Origin: Bugula neritina
Lineage: Eukaryota; Bryozoa; Gymnolaemata; Cheilostomatida; Bugulidae
NCBI GenBank assembly: GCA_964035545.1
Contig: OZ037769.1
Coordinates: 9,959,429-10,023,428 of the forward strand
Direction: 5' to 3'
Length of the DNA stretch: 64,000 nucleotides
Below, piece by piece: positions 1 through 13,487 of the stretch (position 1 is the stretch's first letter; each line of letters begins with the position of its first letter). The notes under the pieces are model-generated. The model had not been told where the DNA came from. It saw nothing but the letters and a program-made list of their open reading frames with translations, and made no database searches. The translations under genes and the position numbers were made by a program.

Positions 1-265
<265 letters not shown>

Positions 266-1513
266 CTCTCAATCCGTGTAATTTGTCCCCTAATCAGCAC
301 AGAACAGAGTACCATGGCTCACACCATCGCAATTGTAGAAACTTATAGTTTTACTAAAGCATGTTTAAAAAGTATGTAAACTCAAGCCAGAGTGCTCAAG
401 TGACTCTAGGGGTCACCTAGGAGTCACGAGCCTTGCTAAATGCTAGCAGCTTGAGTTTGTGACTATGGTTAGAGTATATTTTGAACATTAAACTGAAATT
501 ATTCAAATAGTTGCATATTTAAAATTTCATGTTGCCCCCTTGAAAATTGACCAGCTCCTGTATATCCACCCCTTTCAAGCAAGAACCCCCTCCTCAGATT
601 CAAAAAAGTTACTTGCAGATCTGAAATTAGCAGAATGTTGGCTTCGAAGTGATATATAGCAACAAAAATCAGGATTGATGTGCTCCACCTGCCCATTCTT
701 GCATGTTGGCACCCCACTATTATATAGCTTGTAAGATTTAGTTTGCATAACCAAGCTATGAAAATAAATCTATATACAGATTTCCAACTTTTATCATTTT
801 ATGTTAATGACGTTATTTAATTATTCTAATTTACTAAAAGAAGCTTTGATATAATAATTATATTTTAAATATTTATTAATTCTATTAATCAGCTTATAAA
901 ATTATTTTAATCTTTGGTGTATTTTAGAGAGGGTTTATATTTTTTAATTTCTATACCAGAAGTTTTTTAGTGTTTTCGAAAATATTTGTGCGTTTTTCAC
1001 TGAAGCGAATCAATAAATCGACTACCTTTTTTTTGAGTAGCCTTACATTTTGTATTTCTCAGTGAACGTGTAGTATGCAGATTACTGTGATGCACATATA
1101 CTGTTTTAGTTAATTTAGAATACATTGCTTTAATTGTTGGCATAGAAACTTTGTTGTCACTCATATGTTATGGAAGTAAACAGGGCAGAATCAGGGTGTC
1201 TTCAATGCAGCAAAGTTTTTACTATAATATAGCTTATATATAACACAATTCTACAAGACTAATGGAACAAAGCTTTGTATTACTATGAAAGTTTAAATCT
1301 AATAACCTATTTAATTGTAAGTAATTTTTTCTGTTTATAGAAAGAATGAAAAAAATTGTGCTACAGTTAGGCTAAATTTGTTGACCCGGTTTTTAAAGAA
1401 TCATTGGAAAACAAGGGCCAGACCTAAAACGTTATCAAAGAAGCAATTCTTTGAAGTTAGCCTAGTCTGTATTGTTAATGAGCAATGCTGCTGTAAAACT
1501 CATAGTTTTACCT

Positions 1514-1757
1514 GGGTCATTTTACTTAATTTAGTACACACTGGAAATCTCCAGTTTTTAGCTAGTTTTTACAGTTTAGCTGCTAATGAACATAATTTTC
1601 TGCCCAAAACCAGTACAATATCAATAGATACACCTGAATAATCAAGGTTAATTTTAATTTTGTTTGATATTTCCCATGCTTTTTTCTAATTATTAAACTG
1701 TAAAAAATAGCCAAAAACTGGAGATTTCCAGTGCGTAGTAAATAAGTAAAATAACCC
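1514..1757. mobile_element. Palindromic MITE-like element
   Basis: The first about 65 bases (GGGTCATTTTACTTA ... CTGGAAATCTCCAG ... TTTTTACAGTTTA) recur as an imperfect reverse complement ending at 1757. The arms, about 1514-1580 and 1690-1757, flank a spacer of about 110 bp. This is typical of a short non-autonomous foldback DNA element. No target-site duplication was resolved and there is no coding capacity. Confidence 0.6.
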
Positions 1758-1997
1758 ATTTTATTAAAGTTTAAACTACTAGCCAAACAAAAAAGTTAAA
1801 AGCTTCAATTCTTTTAGTTCTAAATAATGTTGAAAACTTTGCTCAACTGCATCTTAAAACTGCAAATTACCTGCAGCAGATTTTGCAGTTTAATATATAC
1901 ATGTTGCTTATTGAAGGCAATTGTTCTTTTGCAACTGTTTATTATAATATTATTTTTGGTTAAAGGGGTGTAAGGGTCACCTTCAGTTTCATCCTAG

Positions 1998-2422
1998 ATA
2001 GGCGCTTCCCAGTTAGACGCTAATTTTATTTTAGTATCATAATAATGTATAATATAACTATATTATATAACTGTTGTATTGATTGCTAAATAGCTAATAT
2101 GCTAATAGCTACAATAGTTGATATAAAGTATCTGGAATAATAGCTCGTTTTTCATGAATTTGGGTGAAGCAAAAAACAGTAATACATTAATAATAGACAT
2201 TATATTTTTTAATGAATGATTATTAACAAAAAATATAGAATATGCCAAACAAACAAGTTAATGAAAATTACAGGAATGTATTTATGTGTTAGATAACAGA
2301 CAATTGATCTAAGTTCATTTAAATATACATGTACATATATTTCAATAATATTCAAATAACTTGCCCATAAAATATATATTGTACCAAAATAAATAAATAG
2401 CATCTAACTGGGAAGCGTCTAT
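1998..2422. mobile_element. MITE-like element with about 35-bp terminal inverted repeats
   Basis: ATAGGCGCTTCCCAGTTAG near 1998 is mirrored by the reverse complement of ATAGACGCTTCCCAGTTAG ending at 2422. Similarity extends about 35 bp into each end (GCGCTTCCCAGTTAGACGC, then an AT-rich stretch). The interior is AT-rich and non-coding. The target-site duplication is not clear. Confidence 0.55.
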
Positions 2423-3673
2423 ATGAGATGACATCTTACCATCATTCCCATGGAGAAGAGGTTCCAGTGAAAATTTCCATAATTGATATTCCAATCTCTC
2501 TATAATTTCTAGTCTTGCTCTAAAAACAAGGTGAACAAATCTAGTCTTATAACATAATCAATGGTTGAAAACCAACTGAGTACCAGGAAAGGATAACTCT
2601 TGTCATTATAAGAAATTTAGGTTTTTTTTCTATGTATTTAAAATGCAGAAAATTCTAGTAGGAAGCACTTATTAATTTTTTTGTATTTTTAGCATAGCTA
2701 TAGTTAAATATATGGCTAGAATATTTGATGGAGGGGGTTGTGCTATAAATTAATAATCTTTCATAGTTTATTAAACCTCAAATATCTTTTGTATTAAGCT
2801 ATAGTAATGGTACTTGTAATTACTTGTAATGCTAGCATGAGTAGAGTGTATTTTAGCAAATTTAAACGGTTAAGATAGCAAGAAAAATGCATAGCAAAGC
2901 AAGCAGTTGGTCGCTCATTTTTCAAATATTTTTACTACTATATATTGGCATATATTATTATATTATGCATCCTAAATTTTTTATATATAGCATTAAAAAA
3001 AGTTCACAACACATAGCTTATGTTTTAAAATATTTTAAAAGATCAAAAAATTAAACTTTAGTGCAACATACATTTGCACAAGGTTAGTAATTTTACAAAA
3101 AAATGTATAATGCATATTGGTGGCTATTTAGATTTTTGCATATATTGGCTGCTTTTTTCATGGTTAAAAACGCTGCTTTAAACAGCAACTTTGCCAGTAT
3201 ATAAAGAACAATGTATTTCAAAAGTTTTCACAGTACTGGTCAATGCCTGAATTATTCCATGCATCTGCCAGCATGAATTTTAAAATATTGTTGCAGTCAT
3301 AGCACATAACATTGAAATATAATGTCAAAAGAGTGCTATAGGCTACCTACGATATATAAGGTACAGGAGTTATGGTTACACACATCTGACACTTGACCAT
3401 TCGATAGTGATAAAGCTATGATTGGCTGGTTGAAATAAAGAATGGAAGTGAAGCAATAAATGGAGTGACTGATTAATTTTGAGACTGTAGCATAGCTGTG
3501 TTTATATTGTTATACTGTCAAAGGATAAAAGACAAGTTTGATGCATTGATAAAACAACCGTTATATGATAACAATTGGTACTAAGGACTTAAGAGAGCAC
3601 GACTTGTTTTGACATTCCATCATGGCTTATGATCCAAATTAAGGATTAGCAGAGTTATTAGAAAGCCAACAGC

Positions 3674-3806
3674 ATGCCATCTACTTTACTTTTGCATCTC
3701 CTGGCAATTTTGCTGACAGATTTTAAAATAGAATCAGCGACTACAGATTCAACTACACCTTCTTTCTTCTACTCTCAGAATGAGGATTCTGGACTAATCA
3801 TTGAAA
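3674..3806 (+). CDS. Candidate alternative first coding exon of EGFR (exon 1a)
   Basis: The open frame starts at ATG 3674, with an in-frame TAG five codons upstream. It encodes 44 residues plus one base, ending at a strong donor (A|GTATGT). The N-terminus MPSTLLLHLLAILL followed by TDFKIESA looks like a cleavable signal peptide; the rest is a Ser/Thr-rich, acidic stretch (TTDSTTPSFFYSQNEDSG). The exon ends in phase 1, exactly what EGFR exon 2 at 27180 needs. No other downstream exon was found in the 22 kb that follows. Assignment to EGFR is inference: Drosophila Egfr is known to use alternative first exons encoding different N-termini. It could instead begin an unrelated gene whose exons I missed, or be fortuitous. 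Confidence 0.5.
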
Positions 3807-6800
3807 GTATGTATCGCATGTAGTTTACAACTTTACAGAGTGTTGAAGGTCTACACTGACTTGTTGGTTTATGAAGCTCCTAGTAGTAGTGACATAGTGG
3901 TATATAAATTTTAAAGAAACAGGAATTAGCAAAGAGTGATTGGTGTCTTTGAGTGATCTCCCCTAATAGCTAGTACAACAAGGCTTGTTCATCAAATCAA
4001 CTTGAAACTTTTTCAAAAACTTACTAAGTATAAAATAATATATCCGCAGTACTTCTGCCCCTACATTGATGAACTCATATGATTCACTCACATACAAGCA
4101 GCTATAAAGCAGTACTTCCAGTTTACAAACCGATGATGTCTGTATGTTATAAGTTCTTTGCTCACTTTGCTCATTAGTGCATCAAAACTTGATATTAGAT
4201 ACACTAAGAAGTAGCCTTTTGACTTTTTGCTCATGGTATACTATAAATTTACTAATGTTACTTATACATAGGTTACACTTTCGTAGGCTACGCTTACTAG
4301 GTGCTGACTTAATTATAAACCTCCAAGACCGGTTTTATTGAAAGTCAGATAATGTTATAATTCAGTAGTAATATTATTTGGGAATGTTGTCACATAGCTT
4401 CAAGCTGTGTGCTATTTCATTTGCTAATTTGATTGTTTTGATTTCTAAATACTGGTTTTGAAAAAGTCCCAGGTATTACTTTTTTTAAAGAATTGATTTT
4501 AAGTTAACAATCATAGTGTTTTTAAGTTTCAGCGTTTAGAAATAAATTATGCTAGAATTCATTTTAGTCAAAATTAAAAAGTTTATTAAACAAAACTGTT
4601 TTTCGATTCATAAGTTATCACAATGAACAGCATTTGTTTCTTACAAATATCAACTGCTATAATTTTAAAATGAATGGGTTTTAACTTTTCAAGCTTAACC
4701 AAATAGTTTTGTAATAGGTACTAATTTGTTCTTGTAAAGAACACTTGGTTTTATTGGTATATAATACTAAATCTCTTAGCACATATATAGTCATTTATTC
4801 AAGGGTAACAGGTTTTATCTTACAGTACTTAAATTCATTCGACAATTGAAAATAGATCAGATAATGCTTTTCAAATAATTACCTTTTTAGCAACAGTTGA
4901 TAATTGTGATAATAGAATACAATATGTTGCACATTGATAATAATGATAAGTTAGCCTGTAAAACTGTTGACTAAGAGACAACAACTATGCTGTCATAACA
5001 CTCATCATTTCAGCCTTGCAGTGATCGCTCTGCTACGAGTGTATTCAGTGCCTGGTTTTCAGAGAATTCTAAGCAAATGCAAAGTTATAAGTTTTTAAAT
5101 TAAATAAAGTGATTAAAATTCTTCACCTGTGAACATTAATACTAATATGATAGCTTGCAACACGCTACTTTAGCTGTTCAAAAACTTAAATTCAAAATTT
5201 ACGAAAATAAACCCAAAAAAGTTATATTATTACAAGTTTTAAAACCCTTGAAAATAATTTCTTTTCTGAAGTACATTTTGTATAACATAATTTAATTGTT
5301 TATGTTGATACATTTGCAAACTATTAGCATTTTTTATTACACTCGGCTACGATCATTTACCATTTATCAGGTAGGTTTTTTAGTAATGGAACGGGAAGTG
5401 TGAATTATTTCTCCCCACTAACACCAGACAATTTTATTGAGTTATTGCATTGAATATGAAATTACACTTTATGCTTAGATGATGCATTAGGGTAAGAAAG
5501 ACCAGTCACATTAAAATATAATTATATATGTTATGGTAATTACGTGGTTCATTGCTTTCTGTCTTAAATTAAATAAAGAAGTTAAGAATTGCAAGTATGA
5601 AACTTCCACACTTCCTGTTGGAGTCAAGGCTGTTATGTTGCCACTTGCTGTAATTAACAATCAATTGTTGACTGATCTTTTTAACTTCTCTCTGCCATCA
5701 CCCACAAGTCACAACTATTATGATGACTTCCAAAGCTGCATATGCATTTCACTCCACATGTTAACAAGTTCGGCAATGAGAGCTACTCAGCTGTTGAGGT
5801 TTCCTTCAGTTCACACTTTATAAGTGAACAACTCCAACCTACAACTTTACTTTCACCAAACTTTTGTTCCGGTTCATTTTAATCTCAGACATTCCATTGT
5901 GCTCTCTCTTCTTCAAATTTGTGTGACCTGCTTCGTGCTACACAACCATTTAAGACTGATGCAGATATAATGCTTTACCAGGTGTAGTCTACAGAAGAAT
6001 GTCATGCTTCAAATAAAAAAAGTTGTTGGGTTATTAAACCCTGCTCCTACTAATGTGGTATACATTAAATAAATTTTCTGAACAAGCCTGAACATAGTCC
6101 CATATAAAAATTGATGCACTGGTCAATTCGCTATGATAGTTAACTACAACTTTTAGTAGACAAAAATGTATGAAACTGCTTATTGCTTTGTTGACAAAAC
6201 GATAACTGGAGTGCTCAGTCTCAGGTGCCTCTTGTAGGTTATCATCTGACCTGCATAAATACACTGTATGTTGACTAAAAACCGTTGTGCTATATAGGCA
6301 GTAGATAGCAGACTAGGTACACACTAATTCTGTGATATGCTATGATTTTCATGATTGAAAATCTCAAGTATCATCTCTCACTGCTCACAGCTGTGACAAG
6401 TACCGTCACCAGCTACTAGCTAGTCGGAGAGGTTCTAAAATCTCAAATATCTACTATACCTTAGTAGAATAAAGTCATAACAATTTCTCATCAATAACTG
6501 TTCAGAATTGTTTGCTTGAACTGATGTCCATCAGCTTTTTCCATGTAATTTTTAAAGCAATGTTTTCTGGAAGCTTTAGCATTATCTTTTTCTATGCCAA
6601 AATCCGCAGTTAATTTTTAGATGGTATTACCTTTTACATGTAGGATGGAGATAGGCCTGTTAACTCCAGTTGCTAATTTTTATTAGCACCAGTTTTTGAA
6701 ATCATCGCAGCAAGGGAGGTTAGAATTTTCTCAACAAGTTGGCTCACAAACTTATTAGCATGCCTTCAGGCACAGTTGCCTGCAATCTTCATGTCACTAC

Positions 6801-8576
6801 ATCTGCTTCAAAGCTACTGAAATGAATTCTTTATTTATAACATTTAATAGAACTCTATATAAAAGGTTATAATGAAAATAAGCATACTTGTACTGTAGTT
6901 GCTTTCAGTCTAAACGACAATTACCTTAATTACAATAGTTTGTTTAAGTTACAATACCTACTTGTGTGTAGTTCTGCTATGCAGCTGTACTAGTTTGCCA
7001 AATTATTTGCTTTCTTATCACGATGCACATGTAACTTCTAGTTTTAAATTGCTTCAATTTCAGGATTTTCAGATAATATTATCTTTGAAATTTAGTTGCT
7101 GCTTTCAAAATTGGGGGAATTCTCATCAAAGCATTCTTCAAAGCAAGAGGCCAATTCAATATGGAAAATGCAAGATTTTGCATATTCCAGTCTTGCATAG
7201 TTGAGGAAGTAGCCTATAGCTTCACTTACTAAATTTCACTTAATGCATACTGCTGCGTTTAAATATTAGCTTAGCTATTATAGTAGAAGCATACAGTTGA
7301 ACATCTTTGACAGCAAGGGAATTGGTTTAATAATAGAATTTTTATAGCAAAACCAAAAATTAACTAAAAACTAAAGCCAAGTAAAACTTTTTATCTTTGC
7401 TGTTAGTGACTATGAGTAGAAAAGTGATCATTGAGCTAACTTAAAATCATCCAGCAGCTAAATATAATAAATGAAACTAAGCATGATTATTTGGACATAG
7501 TGAATTCATCAGTTTGTCTCTTAATTATTTTGCCAATTTTGCCAATTTATTAGACTGCCAGTAGACAGCTTTTGATAAGATATAAATCCCAATTAGTGAC
7601 TAGGAGTGGAGAAGCACTTCTCCATCTATCCAAGTGTTTAGTCTGACTGTTATTAGTAGGCTGAGACTCTGTGCTTACTGTGACTCTAACCTGAACAATC
7701 GCCATTAGTCATGAATAACAGTTTATTGGAGAGTACAGTCATAGCCAACTGCAGTTATAGATTGTTATTGTTGTTTTATATGATCACCACTACTAGTTAC
7801 AAAGCTGTAACAATACCTTCTTTACATTAGTTTCATCAGTAACAATAAATATAATAATCAGATAACCAGCACAGGCTAAACAACTTCTTTCATTCTTTTG
7901 TTAGTGCTTAGCAAACTACAATCATCCACAAAAACAATGATGTATGAAGAAGCTAATGAAACAGTGCTGCTCATAAACACAAAAGATTAAAATGTTCTCA
8001 GAATTTTTGCTGTGGTTTTTCAGTACTACATTTAAAATTGTTCATTCAGGGCTTTTGTTTGTTAAGCTTTCAATGTTGGTTACAGTGACTTTATAACTGA
8101 ATGTCCTAAGCTTATTCATATGAAAATATCATTAATTACGACTACAATATGAATACATGTATATCTCACAACCAATACTTTTAGCACATGTCTCTTATTT
8201 TGTAACAAGTTTCTAAACCAGATCTTAAACCACTCTGAATTTTTTTATACAACTACTTTTAATTCACTCAGAACAAAATATGTATTATTTAGTCAACAAG
8301 TTTTGCAAGATACAAGCTCTTGCTCTTTGGGCTAAAAACTTACTTTTATCTGTGGGTTTTTGATTATAATATGTTAAATTGTTGTGTAGAAGTAAATTTA
8401 ACTCAACTGCAGAAGTGAAAATAGCAAATCTTTATTACTTGATGTATGTTATAGTATTATATACAATAGTTAATATAGCATTCCATGCAGCATAATTACT
8501 GCTAATATTCTACATAATGAACAGCATTGCCTCTATAATATATTGCCATATATATTTATTGCTAATCGGTTAATCT

Positions 8577-8908
8577 AGTTAGTCAGTCAGTTAGTCAGTC
8601 AGTCAGTCAGTCAGTCAGTCAGTCAGTCAGTCAGTCAGTTAGTCAGTCAGCCAGCCAGTCAGTCAGTCAGCCAGTCAAGTCAGTCAGCCAGTTAGTCAGT
8701 CAATCAGTCAGCCAGTCAGTCAAGTCAGTCAGCCAGCCAGCCAGTCAGTCAGTCAGTCAGTCAGCCAGTTAGTCAGTCAGTCAGCCAGTCAGTCAAGTCA
8801 GTCAGCCAGTTAGTCAATCAGTCAGCCAGTTAGTCAATCAGTCAGTCAGTTAGTCAGCCAGCCAGTCAGTCAGTCAGTCAGCCAGTCAGCCAGCCAGTCA
8901 GTCAGTCA
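8577..8908. repeat. (TCAG)n tetranucleotide array with CCAG/TTAG variants
   Basis: About 330 bp of TCAG repeats. The 5' part is nearly pure; the 3' part is interspersed with CCAG and TTAG units and with several AAGTCAG phase shifts, giving a mixed higher-order pattern. Confidence 0.95.
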
Positions 8909-9717
8909 ATCAAATGTATTTTATGTAAAATACAGATGTAGTTTTATTGGGAGTAACTTGTTCTTATGTGTGTGATCAAACTTTGTCCAAGATTGCAAAA
9001 TTTATTTACATTGTTGTACATGTTATTTACTAGATATCATTTTATGTACTTGATTATTTAGAAGCTATTTCTGGTATCCTAAATTAAATATTTAACTATA
9101 CTATGGTATTTTTACGGGCTCCCTGAAAACTAGCGTGATCATGAATAAATTGGACAAAAGTAGCCCACAAATCTGTTTGTGCCTCTTCTTTTCGATTGCG
9201 GCTTATAAGAAATAATGTTGATGTTGAGTTGTGATAAGAGTCGCAAAGCACTCATTTAACTTTACATAGTCGTTTGAAGCATTACACAACCTTCTCATAG
9301 ACTCTAGTAAGAAGTGTTGCATAGTGGTTTGGAAGCACAAAGTTTCATTCTTCTGTTGAATTGAATAGTTTGTTTTTATGATGCAGGTTTTTCAGAAATC
9401 AATTCTCACTTACCTTGTCCCCATTGATTAATGATGCGGATGATATACCATTTGTTTAGGCTCAGAGTCATTGTGTTAGTTGTAAAAGCTGTAATGGCTC
9501 AATGCATTATTATTGTAGCCAAATTTAGCCCGTGAGAAATGTACTCAAATGCACTCGTATTTGTGAATTTGAATAAATTGGTGAGAGGGGTGCAGATATA
9601 GTCCACAAAAGAACATTTTAGGGTAATCACGAAATGTTAAATGGCACTCCCAAAATTTGGTCAAGTGTAATATGTGAACTGCAGCATGGGGTCACCTCTG
9701 AAGCACTGCAGTATTAT

Positions 9718-9781
9718 CATATACTTTGTGTAGTACCACCATATACTTTGTGTAGTACCACCATATACTTTGTATAGTATT
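9718..9781. repeat. 22-bp tandem repeat, three copies
   Basis: Three consecutive units of about 22 bp containing atatactttgtgtagtacca. The last copy has diverged (tttgtatagtat). Confidence 0.85.
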
Positions 9782-9851
9782 AGGGGTAACGGGCACAACG
9801 GTCATAGGGGTACAAAAAGCCGGCCAAATTGTGAGAGAACTGATTGACTTA

Positions 9852-10195
9852 GCCTAGGGCCACACTGTGCGTATTTTCGCATGCGAAAATTGAAATCACA
9901 AGTAGCAAAGGTGTCCACTGTACGCGTTGAGAAAACATTCGCACTTGTCGCTCAGCATTCTCAACGCAAGTGCGAATCGTCTCTGTCGTCGTCACCTAAT
10001 TGGCTGGTAGTTTTTCAGCGAGCCCAATTTCTTTATGTTAGTGCTACATTCCAGTAAATTGCGTTTTATTGAAAGTGAGTGCAATTTAAAAATGAAAGCT
10101 TTATTTATCACGCATCACTGACCCTACAGTGGACACCTTTGCTACTTGTGATTTCAATTTTCGCATGCGAAAGTACGCACCGTGTGGCCCTAGGC
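9852..10195. mobile_element. MITE, PIF/Harbinger-like, 71-bp TIRs and TTA target duplication
   Basis: Arms 9852-9922 and 10125-10195 are reverse complements over 71 bp with only two mismatches. They begin GCCTAGGGCCACAC and contain the palindrome TTCGCATGCGAA. The element is flanked by TTA on both sides (9849-9851 and 10196-10198), the target duplication of PIF/Harbinger elements. An alternative reading is a 5-bp CTTAG duplication around 9853-10194. The interior is about 200 bp, relatively CpG-rich (CGCACTTGTCGC, AACGCAAGTGCGAA) and has no ORF. The high arm identity suggests a fairly recent insertion. Superfamily assignment rests only on TSD length and sequence. Confidence 0.8.
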
Positions 10196-11369
10196 TTAGA
10201 GTTGTGATTTTTTTTTCATAAAAAGGTATTGACATAATTATTCAGCCATTGTAGTTTCAACACTTTCAGAACATACGTGTTGAAAGGCGAGTAAAAAACT
10301 GTTTTTACCTACTTTTTGCAATTTTTTTAAGATGTCGTTAAAGCTTTATAACTTTTTACACTCAAAGGTAACAAGCCTAGATTTTACTGATATTGTTGCC
10401 ATTGCTTGTCTCTACATTGCTTAACTAGTATGACAGCAAACTCTAAAATAAATTTTCCTTGAGGCAGATTTATTTTCAATTTGGCCACACGAGGGGGGGG
10501 GCACAATGGGCCACGCCCAATCAATCAGAATTGTTTAAAAGCTGCCGAGCTTCAAGTCTACCCAACTGCCAAAAACAACTATAGCTCATTCACCAGTATG
10601 TCAATAAAAAAGACCATTAAATGTGTTTGCCAAAACAGCTGGGGTTGTGTTCAAACTGCACCAGGGTATTTGTGCAGGAATAAAAATTTCAATTGCATTT
10701 TTTGAGAACCTAATTTACACATTTTGAAAAATGAACTCATGGTTCATAAATTTAAGATATGAAATAAAATAATGCATGTAATAAAAGTTGCACAGTTATT
10801 TTTTAGAAGTATGCATTTTGCATTTGAACTTGCAGAAGTTTATATAAGTTATAGTGGTGAGTATTCTAGAGTTGGTACAAGGTAGTAAATGTACCAAATT
10901 TACATCGTCTATTGTAGTTATTATTGGATTTATTACCAAATGGTATAATTGAGTAATAAGATTAAATGAGAATTTGTTGTAATAATAGTTTCTATTTCAT
11001 AGCAAGACATGCATACATATTTTACAGTTTTAGCTGCTTTTCACTACTTGTGTTGCGCAAACACAGCTCATTCATCTGTATAAAATCTAGCCATGGCAAT
11101 CTATATATATATATATATTATTTATATATCCAACTCTCAGGAGTTGTCTTCTTATCTAGGATTTATCGTGTGAAAATGCTTAACTGGGTTCTATTATACT
11201 TTTATTATTATACTTTGTTTTCCTTTCAAGGCTTTCGTCTTCTGTGTTGCTTTTGCACTCAGTGTCTGGTTTAACTTATAATGTTCATTTGGTACTGGTG
11301 GGGGGGGGGTAAAATATGCTGTCTGCTACTTGGGAGTATTTATTACATTATAAAAATTACAATCAATGT

Positions 11370-11530
11370 GCTATACTATGTTACATTATACTATATTTTG
11401 TTATATTATGTTGTATTATATAATATAATATTATACTATACCATATAATATTATTTTAGATTATATTATATTGTGTTATTTAACATTATTCTTTACTATA
11501 TTGCAATATATTAACATATACAAACATGTT
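11370..11530. repeat. Degenerate TATAC/TATTA-type AT satellite
   Basis: A low-complexity stretch of variants of tatac, tatat and tatta, similar in texture to 37880-38395 and 41160-41680. Confidence 0.6.
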
Positions 11531-12482
11531 TATAGTACTTAGTGATGCCGGAATAATATAAACATCTCCAACATATCATCATGCCATATTCTTATACCAA
11601 ATTAAAAAAATTGTATTATTGTGTGCTTTGGCTTGGCCTGGTGATCAGTCATCTGCTCTCATTAGCATAAACAAATGTAATGTTCACACCAATTTTTTTT
11701 AACTGTAAACATTCACATAGCTAAAGCATATAATAATATTCACGTGAAAAGCAGTTTTGGTGTGAAATAATTTACATTTTACTACCTTAGGTTTATTTAG
11801 CAAGAGCATTTGAAGGTGCAATAATATAATAGCTCAGATCTGCTAGAGTCGCAAAGAGCTGTGCTTCAAGAGAAGCAGACTTTTCTCTCATTAGTCACAC
11901 TAAATAGTAATTGAAAGTTTGGCATTATAGTTGCAAATTGTTGAAACAGCAATAAAATTTGAAGTGAGAGTTCAATATCTTAAGTTGTTTGCCTTTGAAA
12001 CTCTGTCACACTTTAAACCTAAATGCTAAACCAAAACATGCAGGTCTAATGGAACATTTACGTGGCTATACTTTAATAACTACTCCTTGATAGGTCAGCT
12101 TTCAAAATGTATATGCTCTACTCCTTGTTGCTGAGACTATATATCTAGCTTTGTAAAATTGTATATACGTCCATTAACTATCATGTTATACTCTATAAGC
12201 TGTTGGGACTCAGTCTCAGTTCACAACACTATAATTGTTTATAGAGTCACTGTATCTATAATACAATAGAAGCAGTACGTAGTAACTATTGTAATCATGG
12301 CATGATTTTCATATCATCTATAATCATATTTCTTATCTTATCAAGCACCTACTGTAGTGTGGAATGCTAAGCACTATTGTTGTTTTGTAAGGGCAAATAA
12401 CTCTAGCAAAGTATTCCTAAATTATTCTGCATCAACAAATTGCTGATATGGTGACATTTATTTCTATTTTTTAGTGATTTTG

Positions 12483-13435
<953 letters not shown>

Positions 13436-13444
13436 TATATAAAA

Positions 13445-13446
<2 letters not shown>

Positions 13447-13486
<40 letters not shown>
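13447..13486. repeat. (TA)n run following the CA array
   Basis: About 20 TA units directly 3' of the CA array, forming a compound CA/TA microsatellite. Confidence 0.9.

Positions 13487-13487
<1 letters not shown>

Noticed and set aside
5533..5823. 96-codon frame
   Set aside because: No recognisable domain and no splice or homology support in an otherwise non-coding region.
10481..10705. 74-codon frame near a G-rich tract
   Set aside because: It starts at a non-ATG codon and has no similarity; a stop-free accident.
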